Origin: Chloroflexota bacterium
GTDB taxonomy: Bacteria > Chloroflexota > UBA11872 > VXOZ01
Reading direction: 5' to 3'
DNA length: 64,000 nt
Assembly: GCA_026710945.1 (NCBI GenBank)
Contig: JAPOQA010000040.1
Span: 27,671-91,670 of the forward strand
The notes beneath the pieces are model-generated. The model was not told the DNA's origin. It searched no databases and saw nothing but the letters and a program-made list of their open reading frames with translations. A program made the position numbers and the translations under genes. Within the stretch, counting starts at the first letter, position 1. Each line of letters starts with the position of its first letter. Below are positions 49,463-58,133 of this stretch, piece by piece.

Positions 49463-50677
49463 ATGCAACAATACACGGCCCCTCCAGTGACACCAAGCCG
49501 CACGTATGCCGGCTTGCAGCGTCTGGCATGGGCAACTCTTGTTGTTGGCTTTCTCATTTTCTTGGGTATTGTCTTTTCCCTTCCGCATGCATTGAGTTGG
49601 GTCATCGAGAGTATCCGCCGGGATGTATCGGTACCGGTGCGCGTGATTAGCGGCCAAGAAGTGTACGTGCTTACGGCGGGTTCGCCAAGTTGGGTCGTAC
49701 GATTTGAAAGTACACTGCTGAATCCCGGTGACAGCATTACGACCAATGAGAATTCTCGCGCGTTCTTGGCGCTGCCGGATGGCAGTACTGTCATCTTGTA
49801 CCCGAACAGCGGCGTTACGCTGATTGCATCCAACCTTGTACGGTATCAACCTGAAAAGATGCAAGTCGTCATTGAGAAAGTCAAAGGCAAGAGCCGCATA
49901 GGGGTGGCGGTGGCCAGGTCTCCGGAAGAGCGTGACTTTCGTGTGCGCGTGCCAACGTTTACAGCTTCCTTGCAGGAGGGAAGCTATGCTGTGGAAGTCA
50001 TTGATGAGCATCGCAGCTCGCTCGCCGTGCGGATAGGCGGCGCGATCGTGTCCAATGGCCCAGCAGTTTTGAAAATTGCCGCCGGGGAACGAGTGACCAC
50101 AGAAGAGGGTCAGTTGCCGCTCGCGCCGTTGCCGGCCGTGCAGGACCTTGTGCAACTGGGCGACTTCACACTGCCCGAACAGGACTTGCGCGCATACTGG
50201 ACCGAAGAGGACCGCTCCATAGCAGCACCTTCCGGCTCAGCTACCTTTCAACTAGGCGGTGTGCACCTAAAGCGTGATGGAGAAGGACACGGTCAGACCG
50301 TTCTCGTACAGCAGATCGACCGCGACGTATGGGACTTCGAAGAGCTGTATCTAAGGGCGCGGATTAAGGCGGTCCACCAGAGCCTGCCCGGAGGCGGCTG
50401 GAGAGGATCCGAATACCCTGTCATAGTACGCATTCGCTACCGGGACATAAATGGAGAAGAGAGTGTGTGGTTTCATGGGTTCTATTACCACGTACCGAGT
50501 GAGGAGGGCTTTTTGACTGAGAATGCAACACAAGTCTCTCAAGATACGTGGTTTACGTATGAGCGAAACATTCTTCAACTCGCGCAACGTCCTATCTTTA
50601 TCCGGGATGTCGAAGTTGTGGCTTCCGGCCACTCCTACGAAGGTGTGATCCAGTACGTTAGCCTGGTTGGAGAATGA
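49463..50677 (+). CDS. FecR-like single-pass membrane protein
   Basis: A 404-residue protein with a short cytoplasmic N-terminus, one strong transmembrane helix (residues ~24-47, LVVGFLIFLGIVF) and a large extracytoplasmic part. Residues ~60-165 resemble a FecR domain: LLNPGDSITTNENSRAFLALPDGS and LYPNSGVTL, where a 'threshold-type' beta fold reads out surface signals. The C-terminal ~150 residues are a beta-rich region with many Trp/Tyr (WDFEELYLRARIK, WFHGFYYHV) resembling a carbohydrate- or ligand-binding jelly roll. No sigma factor gene is close by, so a classic FecIR role is unlikely. It overlaps the next gene by 4 bp. Confidence 0.68.
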   Translation: MQQYTAPPVTPSRTYAGLQRLAWATLVVGFLIFLGIVFSLPHALSWVIESIRRDVSVPVRVISGQEVYVLTAGSPSWVVRFESTLLNPGDSITTNENSRAFLALPDGSTVILYPNSGVTLIASNLVRYQPEKMQVVIEKVKGKSRIGVAVARSPEERDFRVRVPTFTASLQEGSYAVEVIDEHRSSLAVRIGGAIVSNGPAVLKIAAGERVTTEEGQLPLAPLPAVQDLVQLGDFTLPEQDLRAYWTEEDRSIAAPSGSATFQLGGVHLKRDGEGHGQTVLVQQIDRDVWDFEELYLRARIKAVHQSLPGGGWRGSEYPVIVRIRYRDINGEESVWFHGFYYHVPSEEGFLTENATQVSQDTWFTYERNILQLAQRPIFIRDVEVVASGHSYEGVIQYVSLVGE

Positions 50678-51519
50678 TCATCGTCTTCGCTGGAAATGCC
50701 TCGGTGGGAGTGCAGGTCGGTCATGCGCTTGCAGGCCATTTGGTGCAGACTACCGTGTTAGAGCAGGGCTACTTTGTCCCCGTTGAGAACCAAACATCCG
50801 TTGCCACAGGGCAAGGTCAGCCCACACCTAGCGTACCGTGGCTTGCCGGGACTCTGGCGGCGAGTGCGGAGAGGATTACCGCCCACGGCGGGACGTGCGT
50901 TCTCGTTCTCCCTCACTTGGAGAGCGTGTCCTCACTCTTGGGCGCATTCGATCAAAACACGAGCCCGCTCTTTCTCTTTCTTTTGCGCAAGCCCACGCGA
51001 CTTCAGGGTGTCTTCCGGCGTGCAAGGCTCATCGATACCGACGGTGTAGACTCTGCAACCATGGCTAGAGAAATCCTTGCATGTGTCGCCCAGGGAAGGG
51101 GTCTGATTCGTCCCGCGCCTGCAGGGACGGGAGTCGACAGCATCTTGCCTGCCGCAGGAGGACCAAGTACCGGAGTGGACATAATTGAGATTCCGCGGAT
51201 TGCGCGAGTTGTCGAGCGCTACGGTGAGCGCTTTCTCCACCGGGTCTATACCGAAGCGGAGCAGGCGCTGTATCGTGGCAGAGTACCGGAACTCGCAGCG
51301 CGGTTTGCGGCCAAAGAGGCTACTTCAAAAGCGCTGGGCACAGGCATTTGGGGCATTCGCTGGCGGGAAATGGAGGTCTTGCCCGACATGCGCGGCAAGC
51401 CGCTGGTCTATCTTCATGGGGCGGCTGCTGCACGGGCGCGGGTCCTCAATCTACGGCACTTCGCTGTCAGTCTAAGCCATAGCCGTGAATTCGCGATGGC
51501 AGTAGTTGTAGCGACTTAG
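50674..51519 (+). CDS. acpS: Holo-[acyl-carrier-protein] synthase with an unusual N-terminal kinase-like domain
   Basis: A 281-residue fusion. Residues ~165-281 are a complete AcpS domain: STGVDIIEIPRIARV with Mg ligand Asp169, FAAKEATSKALG with Glu215, and LSHSREFAMAVVV at the end. Residues 1-160 are not part of any usual AcpS (about 120 residues). They start MIIVFAGNASVGVQVGHALA, with a glycine-rich loop where a P-loop would be but without its Lys, and end FRRARLIDTDGVDSATMAREIL, which recalls the end of cytidylate-kinase-like domains. AcpS transfers phosphopantetheine from CoA to ACP. It overlaps the FecR-like gene and precedes nnr, a common acpS neighbour. Confidence 0.85.
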   Translation: MIIVFAGNASVGVQVGHALAGHLVQTTVLEQGYFVPVENQTSVATGQGQPTPSVPWLAGTLAASAERITAHGGTCVLVLPHLESVSSLLGAFDQNTSPLFLFLLRKPTRLQGVFRRARLIDTDGVDSATMAREILACVAQGRGLIRPAPAGTGVDSILPAAGGPSTGVDIIEIPRIARVVERYGERFLHRVYTEAEQALYRGRVPELAARFAAKEATSKALGTGIWGIRWREMEVLPDMRGKPLVYLHGAAAARARVLNLRHFAVSLSHSREFAMAVVVAT

Positions 51520-51801
51520 TATAGGGCATGCTAAGTCCCGAGCGGCAGGAAATGGCGGGGCCAGAATGTCTGAATAGAGCAACTGGACGGTAGGTGGAGC
51601 CTTTTCCGCTGCAGGTGGCATTGAAGACTGAGCGAAAGTGACACGAAGCTGCTTGGCAAGTTCTCCGCACGCCAGGAGAGAACTCCCATCGATGCTAATG
51701 GAGAATTCTACGGCTTTTGAGCGAACTTGATGCTCATCGTAGTCACGCAAATCTGAAAATGAGATTACTATTCCGAGTGGTAGTCGCGAGGAGCTGTGAG
51801 G
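51520..51801. other. Spacer between acpS and nnr with an open antisense frame
   Basis: On the minus strand a frame stays open through the whole spacer and encodes plausible protein-like text (for instance KAVEFSISIDGSSLLACGEL), but it has no good start, runs antisense into both flanking genes and matches no family that I know. It could be a decayed or overlapping gene; I do not call it as a gene. No terminator is visible. Confidence 0.35.
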
Positions 51802-53346
51802 GTGAAAATAGCGCGGACTGAGGAAATGCGCCAACTCGAGTCTGATGCCGTAGCCATAGGAATGGATGAGCGCACCCTCATGGAGTTGGCGGGCTACAAT
51901 ATCGCGACTCTTCTCAGGACGAAAGGGCAGCTCACGTCCGGTAAGCGGGTGCTCATTCTCGCAGGTGTGGGCAATAACGGCGGTGACGGGTTGGTGGCCG
52001 CTTACCACCTATACCGCTTTGGAGTAGAGCCTTACGTCTACCTGACTCGCGGCCGCACTGATGACGCCAACCTCAAGCGGGTGCAGTCCGTTGGGATTCC
52101 AGTGGCTATCCACGGAGAGGGCGACAGTGCGGGGCGGCTCGATGAGTGGTTGGCAAGTGCGGACTGTGTGTTGGACGCTTTACTTGGCACCGGCGCGACA
52201 CCACCTCTGCGGGGCAGCGTTCTGGAGATACTGAGGGCGCTGCACGAGAACATGCGCGCAGAGACGCTATGTGTGGCAGTGGATATCCCCAGCGGCATCA
52301 TTGCGGACAGCGGCGAAGCAGATCCGCAGGCGTTTCAAGCCCACTTTACATTGGCCACGGGCTTTGCTAAGCCGGGCTGCTTTGTGGGCAAGGGGGCCGA
52401 TTGTGCTGGTGAAGTCTCCATTGCTGACATAGGCCTACCGGAAGAGTGGGCAGACCCTCTGACGCTTCAGCGCACAAGTGCTTCCCTGGTGCAAGGCTTC
52501 TTACCGAAACGTACCGCCGGGGCGCACAAGGGCACGTTTGGCCGCTCGCTCATAGTCGCAGGCTCTTCGCGGTACATTGGGGCAGCGTCTTTGAGTGCCG
52601 CCGCAGCCGCGCGCGCGGGCGCCGGCTTAGTAACTGTGGCTCTGCCTGCCTCTATTCACACCGCAGTGGCGGCAAGAGTATCTGAATGCACGTTCCTGCC
52701 GCTTTCCAATCAAGCCGGTCACGTCACCTCCGATGACTTGGGCACAATCATGGAGTTACTGCCACAATACCGTTCGCTGCTTGTAGGCTGCGGACTGGGA
52801 AGCGACCCGGAGACGTATGCTTTCGTGCGGGCGCTTGTGCACGAGCTCCGCAATTCTGCGGACGCCCCGCCCTTGGTGCTCGACGCTGACGGCATCAATG
52901 CGATTGTCGGCCAGAGACTGGACAGTTTCTTGCCGCCGCAGACAATCCTTACTCCTCACGCTGGGGAGTTTGGTCGATTACTTGGCCAGTCGGCCGCAGA
53001 AATAGATGGGAATCGGCTGCAACTGGCGCAGCAGTGTGCTGCCGACTGGGGCGTTGTCGTGATGGCCAAGGGCGCTCCGAGCATTTCAGCCGCACCGGAT
53101 GGCACAACCTATATCAATCCTCACCGCAATCCGGCCCTTGCAACCGCTGGTACGGGCGATGTGTTGGCAGGGATCACGGTCGGCCTGCTGGCACAGGGCG
53201 CTGCGCCGCGGGACTCTGCGGTGGCGGGCGCTTTCATCCACGGTGAGGCTGGCGCAAGGGTGCGGTCTCGCTTAGGTGATAGTGGGCTGCTCGCCTCAGA
53301 CTTGCTCGACGAGATTCCACTCGTGACGAAGAGTCTCCGTGAATAG
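51802..53346 (+). CDS. nnr: Bifunctional NAD(P)H-hydrate epimerase / ADP-dependent dehydratase
   Basis: A 514-residue fusion. The N-terminal ~210 residues are the epimerase (YjeF_N): MRQLESDAVAIGMDERTLME, LAGVGNNGGDGLVAAYHLYR (GVGNNGGDGL) and DALLGTGATPPLRG. The C-terminal part is the ribokinase-like dehydratase: AHKGTFGRSLIVAGS, LTPHAGEFGRLLG, VMAKGAPS and NPALATAGTGDVLAGI. It repairs hydrated NADH and NADPH. I place the start at the GTG 51802, since GAGGAG lies 8 nt upstream; a GTG at 51796 has only 2 nt of spacing. The acpS-nnr order is common in bacteria. Confidence 0.95.
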   Translation: MKIARTEEMRQLESDAVAIGMDERTLMELAGYNIATLLRTKGQLTSGKRVLILAGVGNNGGDGLVAAYHLYRFGVEPYVYLTRGRTDDANLKRVQSVGIPVAIHGEGDSAGRLDEWLASADCVLDALLGTGATPPLRGSVLEILRALHENMRAETLCVAVDIPSGIIADSGEADPQAFQAHFTLATGFAKPGCFVGKGADCAGEVSIADIGLPEEWADPLTLQRTSASLVQGFLPKRTAGAHKGTFGRSLIVAGSSRYIGAASLSAAAAARAGAGLVTVALPASIHTAVAARVSECTFLPLSNQAGHVTSDDLGTIMELLPQYRSLLVGCGLGSDPETYAFVRALVHELRNSADAPPLVLDADGINAIVGQRLDSFLPPQTILTPHAGEFGRLLGQSAAEIDGNRLQLAQQCAADWGVVVMAKGAPSISAAPDGTTYINPHRNPALATAGTGDVLAGITVGLLAQGAAPRDSAVAGAFIHGEAGARVRSRLGDSGLLASDLLDEIPLVTKSLRE

Positions 53347-53573
53347 CACCAAACCGCCAGCCACGGACCTCACTTCTGTGCCGGCATACCGCTGACGCAA
53401 TTCACCAAGTCGGAACAGGCCTCGAGCGGGTGAGCTACTACGCTGTGCGACGGCCCCAACACCTGTGTTCGAGCGGCAAATCAATCGATACCCAAGCCGC
53501 GCTCCCTTACCGGTCAATGCCACCCTACAATCTTAATCAAAAGAGTGCTTCAGCCATGACTGTGGGCAACCCC

Positions 53574-55262
53574 TCACGGCTGTATTAACCCCTCCTGGGG
53601 TACGACCCAGGGCACGGAGGGGAGATGGGCTTGCAGCTTGGCACGGGGCAACGGCATGTCGCCGACCGGCACGTCAATGACTACCGGCGCTCGGCGCGCT
53701 AGTGCTTCTGGTAGCAGCGTTTCGAGTTCCATTGGGTCCTCCGCCCGCATGCCAATTGCGCCGAATGACTCGGCGAATGTGACGAGGTCCGGGTTTAGCA
53801 GGTCGGTTTCGTATGTTCCAGCAAAGAATTCGTCCAGGTCATAGGCAACGTTGCCGTAAGAGTCGTCTCGAAAGACGATGGTAATGGTGTTGATCCCATA
53901 GCTAACCGCCGTGGAAAGTTCAGGGGAGTTGAACATGAACCCGCCGTCTCCAATGACACTCACCACGGGACGGCCGGGTGCAGCTACTTTTACGCCCAGC
54001 GCCGCCGGAAAGGCAAAACCGACGTTGAATGAGTAGCCGGAATCGATGAAAGTCTTAGGCTGGTTCACCGGATAATGAGTGCGGGCGTAATAGCCAAATT
54101 TTGTGCTGTCCCAAACGACAAAAGTGTCTTCCGGGATGCTGTTTCGCATTGTATCCAGAATTGGATACTGCGGCTCCTTTTGTCTGATGTCGTGATAGGC
54201 GATCAGGCGGCGTGCCGCGCTTACCGCTTCGGCGGGTGAAGAGCGATTTCCCGCTCCGGCCTCGATGAGGAGCGGGAGCAGCGCTTCCACGGTTGCCTTG
54301 GCATCGCCATGCAAGGGAATAGTATTGGATTGGACTTTCGTGAGCTCGGAGTCGTCAATGTTGATGTTGACCAACGTGGACGCCTCGCCGGCCGGATTGC
54401 CCAGCGAAAAGCGTGTGCCAATGCCGATAACCACGTCCGCAGACTGCATCACCTCAAAGAGTTGATTCATCTCGGGTCTCTCCCCGGCGGGACTGAGACA
54501 CGCGCCGTAGCACAGCGGATGGCGGTCGGGAATGGCGCCCTTGCCGCCACTGGAGGTGATCACAGGTATGTTCGTGGCCTCGACCAAGGCAGTGAGAGAC
54601 TCTTCCGCACCTGAAATCGCCACTCCACCGCCGGCAACAATCAGAGGCAGACGAGATTGGGCGATGAGTTGGGCGGCCTCCCGCAGGTTTTCCTGGCTTG
54701 GCACAATGCGCGAAAACTTTGCCGGGTTCCGCAATTGGATGACATCGCGCTCCACCCCGGCCTCGGGAGGAATCTCAAGGAGGACGGGGCGGGGACGGCC
54801 GGTACGCATCTGTCTGAACGCTTCGCACACGGCGTCCGGGATTTCCCGCGGTGTCAACGCCTGCCGCTGCCACTTGGTGACAGGGCGGACTACAGAGGCC
54901 TGGTCTGAGACTTCATGATAGACCTCAAGGTCTTTGCCAATCTGGCCGCGCGGAATCTGGCCGGCAATGGCAAGGACAGGCGAAGAACGGGCGTATGCCG
55001 TGGCGAGGCCGGAGGCAGCGTTGTAAAGTCCCGCGCCGGGAACCACCAGGGCTACCCCCGGTCTTCCCGATGCACGGGCATAACCGTCGGCCATGTGGGC
55101 TGCGCCGGCTTCGTGGCGCGTGGTGATCATGCGGATGGACGGCTCGTCTCGCATGGCGGCGATGATCCCTGACATGTGTATGCCGGGAATCCCGAATATT
55201 ACATCGACACCCTCTTGGACAAGTGACTTGACGAGGGCTTCGCCTCCGCTCATCCTGGCCAT
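53574..55262 (-). CDS. Thiamine-diphosphate-dependent enzyme, acetolactate-synthase-like
   Basis: A 562-residue three-domain ThDP enzyme. The catalytic Glu is in TRHEAGAAHMADGYARASG; GPG-like VPGAGLYNAA follows; the ThDP/Mg motif is VSVIGDGGFMFNSPELSTA...DDSYGNVAYD, given in parts. The N-terminal IFGIPGIHMSGI is of the 'benzoylformate/acetolactate' type. A small regulatory subunit gene is not next to it, so it may be a decarboxylase or lyase for a 2-oxoacid rather than the anabolic acetolactate synthase. AGGAAGG lies upstream of the ATG at 55262. It stands alone between nnr and the DUF1761 gene. Confidence 0.9.
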   Translation of the reverse strand: MARMSGGEALVKSLVQEGVDVIFGIPGIHMSGIIAAMRDEPSIRMITTRHEAGAAHMADGYARASGRPGVALVVPGAGLYNAASGLATAYARSSPVLAIAGQIPRGQIGKDLEVYHEVSDQASVVRPVTKWQRQALTPREIPDAVCEAFRQMRTGRPRPVLLEIPPEAGVERDVIQLRNPAKFSRIVPSQENLREAAQLIAQSRLPLIVAGGGVAISGAEESLTALVEATNIPVITSSGGKGAIPDRHPLCYGACLSPAGERPEMNQLFEVMQSADVVIGIGTRFSLGNPAGEASTLVNINIDDSELTKVQSNTIPLHGDAKATVEALLPLLIEAGAGNRSSPAEAVSAARRLIAYHDIRQKEPQYPILDTMRNSIPEDTFVVWDSTKFGYYARTHYPVNQPKTFIDSGYSFNVGFAFPAALGVKVAAPGRPVVSVIGDGGFMFNSPELSTAVSYGINTITIVFRDDSYGNVAYDLDEFFAGTYETDLLNPDLVTFAESFGAIGMRAEDPMELETLLPEALARRAPVVIDVPVGDMPLPRAKLQAHLPSVPWVVPQEGLIQP

Positions 55263-55506
55263 GGTTTGACCTTCCTATCCGGCTCTATCAGATCCCCAGA
55301 ATTGCAATCTACAAATGAGCCGGCACTAAGTCATCGCCTTGGATCCCCGTTCCTTGTGCGTTCCCAAATGAGCAAGTCCGCTCGGCAATCCACGTAAGTG
55401 AAGCGACGAGGCGTCGGCTGCTGCCGTCGTTGTTCGCTTTAGAGCTCCTATGAGTTAGCACACGTGCTTCTTGGCAAAAGTGGTAGAACTACGAACCAAA
55501 TCTGCT

Positions 55507-55929
55507 TCAACGCCACACGCCAATGATTGCGCCTTGAATCAACAAGGCGACCAACACGTACCCATAGTCAATAACAAAAAGCTTCTTCGAGATACCTGAA
55601 TACATGTTGTTTTGAAAGGTCGCCGGTCCGATGAAGCCGACCCAAACCAAGAGGGCCACCAATAGGCCGAGTACAAGGCTCATTGACTGGATACTGGCGT
55701 CTACGTGGTGGATGAATACTGAAAGGACAAGGGCCATGAGCAGCGAGAGCAAGAACGAAACAACGTAGATGAGAGGATTTGGGTTCGTATCCTCTAGACT
55801 AATGCCACGCAACGCCATCCACGCTTTGCCAAAGATCGGTCCGTACCACAAGAACCCGATCACCATGTTGGAGATACCTGCTACCAGGATTGCCAGGTAA
55901 TTCAATTCGGTAACAAATAGGTCGGACAT
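55507..55929 (-). CDS. DUF1761-family membrane protein
   Basis: A 140-residue integral membrane protein with four predicted helices: LAILVAGISNMVIGFLWY, YVVSFLLSLLMALVLSVFI, LVLGLLVALLVWVGFI and YGYVLVALLIQGAIIGV. The order of the motifs (GFLWYGPIFGKAW, WVGFIGPATFQNNMY) is that of the DUF1761 family. The ATG at 55929 has AAGGAGGAG upstream. Function unknown. It faces no partner gene; the TPP enzyme is 244 bp downstream. Confidence 0.85.
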   Translation of the reverse strand: MSDLFVTELNYLAILVAGISNMVIGFLWYGPIFGKAWMALRGISLEDTNPNPLIYVVSFLLSLLMALVLSVFIHHVDASIQSMSLVLGLLVALLVWVGFIGPATFQNNMYSGISKKLFVIDYGYVLVALLIQGAIIGVWR

Positions 55930-56007
55930 ATCGTCAACTCCTCCTTGTGGTTGATCGTCCAATTCTGCCGCAGAGGCGTTTTGTTACGAGACAACTTTCT
56001 GAGACTA

Positions 56008-57357
56008 TCAGCCAACTACGGCCGCAATCGCTTCTTCAAGTATATCCGCGCCGAGCAGCGCCTCATCCTCCGTAATGACGAGCGGAGGCGCGACGCGGAT
56101 TGCATTGCCGTAAAATCCAATCGGCGCGATCATTACAAGACCGCGTTTGAAGGCTTCGTCAATGATGGCCTGCGTGACTTCGGGGGCTGGTTCTCGGGTC
56201 TCGCGGTCCTTGACAAACTCAATGCCAAATACCAACCCGAGCCCGCGCACGTCACCGATGGCGGGGTACTTGGCCTGCATGTCGCGGAAACGGGCATCGA
56301 GAATTTCGCCAATGCGGGCCGCATTCTCGGAGAGATTCTCTTCCAAGATTATGTTGATGTTTTCCAGGGCGACGCGGCTCGAAAAGGCGTTGCCGCCGTG
56401 GGTGCTGGAAACGGATCCGGGTGTCAGAACGCTCATGATGTCTTCTTCGCCCACCACAGCCGACACCGGCACGGTGGACGAGATGCCTTTGCCGAGGCAA
56501 AGGAGATTCGGTTCGATGTCGTAGTGCTCGAACCCAAAGAGCCTGCCGGTTCGTCCGAATGAGGCTTGCACCTCATCGATGATGAGCACCGCGCCGTTCT
56601 CTTTGCACCACTGCGCGATCATCTGCAGCCAGTCTTTGGGAGCGATGATCGAGCCGGCTGCGCCCTGGTAGGTCTCGACCAGCACCGCCGCGATGTCTTT
56701 CTCGGACTCCGTCTCGATGATCCACTTGAAGTACTCGAAGCAGCGTTCGCTGCACTCGTCTTCATGGCCGCGGCAGAGAATGCTGCGGTAGGGATAGGGG
56801 AACGGCGCAAAGACGACGCCGGGCAAGAAGGGTCCAAACCCCTTGATACCGGGGCTGGAGCGCTTGCCGTTTACCGACATCGCGCCATAAGTACGTCCGT
56901 GGAACGCGCCATGGAACGCCACGATCTCGTGCTTGCCGGTGTAGAGGCGCGCGATTTTCATGGCTGTCTCGATGGTTTCGGCACCCGTGGAGAGCACAAT
57001 CGCGCGAGAGAGGTTTGGTGGCGTGATCTCTACCAGTTTCTTGGCAAGTTGTGGGCGCCACTCGTTAAGAAAGTCGTACGTGTTTACGGCCTTCTCCGCC
57101 TGTTCTTGCATCGCTCGCACGAGGCGCGGGTGGCTGTGCCCTGCATTCGCGACAAGTACGCCGCTGGTAAAGTCCAGAAACGTGTTGTCGTCCATGTCTG
57201 TGGCCCAGACGCCCTCAGCGTTTTTCCAAACAATTGGCACCTGCTCGCTGGACGCGTTGGGCTCATATTGTTCGGAAATTTCCTTGATTGCGCGCGACCG
57301 CGGGCCGGGTAGCTCCGTGTTGATCACCGGGCCGCGTAGACGGGTGCTAGTCTTCAT
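56008..57357 (-). CDS. Class-III (omega-type) PLP aminotransferase
   Basis: A 449-residue aminotransferase. DMDDNTFLDFTSGVLVANAGHSHP, shown here in parts (LDFTSGVLV), then STGAETIETAMKIAR for phosphate binding, FHGAFHGRTYGAMS, LIIDEVQASFGRTGRLF with the PLP-binding Asp, CLGKGISSTVPVSAVVG with the Schiff-base Lys, and STHGGNAFSSRVALENI. It resembles 4-aminobutyrate and (R)-3-amino-2-methylpropionate transaminases more than acetylornithine transaminase. Two ATGs in a row start the frame; GGAGGAG favours the second (57357). An extended -10 promoter lies about 110 nt upstream. Substrate unknown. Confidence 0.92.
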   Translation of the reverse strand: MKTSTRLRGPVINTELPGPRSRAIKEISEQYEPNASSEQVPIVWKNAEGVWATDMDDNTFLDFTSGVLVANAGHSHPRLVRAMQEQAEKAVNTYDFLNEWRPQLAKKLVEITPPNLSRAIVLSTGAETIETAMKIARLYTGKHEIVAFHGAFHGRTYGAMSVNGKRSSPGIKGFGPFLPGVVFAPFPYPYRSILCRGHEDECSERCFEYFKWIIETESEKDIAAVLVETYQGAAGSIIAPKDWLQMIAQWCKENGAVLIIDEVQASFGRTGRLFGFEHYDIEPNLLCLGKGISSTVPVSAVVGEEDIMSVLTPGSVSSTHGGNAFSSRVALENINIILEENLSENAARIGEILDARFRDMQAKYPAIGDVRGLGLVFGIEFVKDRETREPAPEVTQAIIDEAFKRGLVMIAPIGFYGNAIRVAPPLVITEDEALLGADILEEAIAAVVG

Positions 57358-57468
57358 CATTCTCCTCCGGTTTACGGTTTCGTCTGCTGTTCGCAAGCAA
57401 AGCCGGCAACGCTCCGCTTGGGTAACCATTCGTCTGTGGCGTCATGGTGTCAAGAGCTTTGTCATCGA

Positions 57469-57477
57469 ATTATAGCA
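57469..57477 (-). promoter_or_regulatory. Extended -10 promoter of the aminotransferase gene
   Basis: Minus strand reads TGCTATAAT, a perfect extended -10 (TG-n-TATAAT), 112 bp before the aminotransferase ATG. Its -35 region is poor, as allowed for extended -10 promoters. Confidence 0.5.
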
Positions 57478-57492
57478 AAATTAGCGAAGTTA

Positions 57493-57509
57493 ACCTAGTT
57501 TAGCTAGGT
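57493..57509 (-). terminator. Small hairpin ACCTAG-n5-CTAGGT
   Basis: Six-bp perfect stem 43 bp after the stop of the MBL-fold gene and just upstream of the extended -10. Followed on the minus strand by TTAACTTCGCTAATTTT, so it could end transcription from the upstream gene. AT-rich, and the stem is short. Confidence 0.4.
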
Positions 57510-57551
57510 CTAGTAACGCGTTCCTACCCAAACGCAGCTCCGCCATTCGTG

Positions 57552-58121
57552 CTACGCCTCCAAGAATGTGCACAAGCCCGCTTTCGCGCCGGACAGCACC
57601 GGCGCGCCATGGGACGTGACGATTGCATCGAACGCCAGGTCCTTGAGTGGCTGCAGGGCGGCGCGCTCGTGGGGCACGAATGCGCGCCATGCGTCATTGG
57701 GGTGCGCAACTAACCCATCTCCGATCACGAGTACGCCCGGGCCGTTTGGGACGAGCAGGGCAGTTTCGCCTTCCGAATGGGAGCCCTCGAGCCGGTACGC
57801 CTGGATGCCGCATGGGAGATCCTCGTCGCCGCTGTAGACCCGATCGGGCACCATGTCCATCTCGTTCAGTGCCGCTTCCGGCGCCCATATCTCAGCACGC
57901 AGGCCGAGTTTGATTGAGTAGGCGTCGCGCTCGTGGTTGGCGGTCGTCAGCAGCACAATTATAGCTTTGCTCGGATGACTGAACCGGCTGAGACCCTCTT
58001 CCGGCGTGAAAGGGTCAATGAGCACGTTTTCGTTCTCGCCTTCCACCCAAGCACTGTAGGCCTCCCGACCGGGACGATACTGCGTCTGCCAACAGTAGAA
58101 GCCGGGGAAGAGCTGCTCCAT
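57552..58121 (-). CDS. MBL-fold hydrolase-like protein with degenerate metal site
   Basis: A 189-residue single-domain protein whose strand order fits the metallo-beta-lactamase fold: NVLIDPFTPEEG, IIVLLTTANHERDA at the place of H-x-H-x-D-H, RLEGSHSEGETALLV, VLVIGDGLVAH, and VTSHGAPVLSG at the end. Several ligands are changed: the HxHxDH motif reads NHERDA. Homologues annotated as MBL-fold with similar loss exist. It may be a hydrolase with one metal, or non-catalytic. It is 12 bp downstream of the Gfo/Idh/MocA gene and is cotranscribed with it. Confidence 0.72.
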   Translation of the reverse strand: MEQLFPGFYCWQTQYRPGREAYSAWVEGENENVLIDPFTPEEGLSRFSHPSKAIIVLLTTANHERDAYSIKLGLRAEIWAPEAALNEMDMVPDRVYSGDEDLPCGIQAYRLEGSHSEGETALLVPNGPGVLVIGDGLVAHPNDAWRAFVPHERAALQPLKDLAFDAIVTSHGAPVLSGAKAGLCTFLEA

Positions 58122-58133
58122 AGTCCGCTACTC

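Noticed and set aside
53347..53573. Short gene between nnr and the TPP enzyme
   Set aside because: Only frames antisense to, or extending from, the neighbours are open; nothing protein-like was seen.
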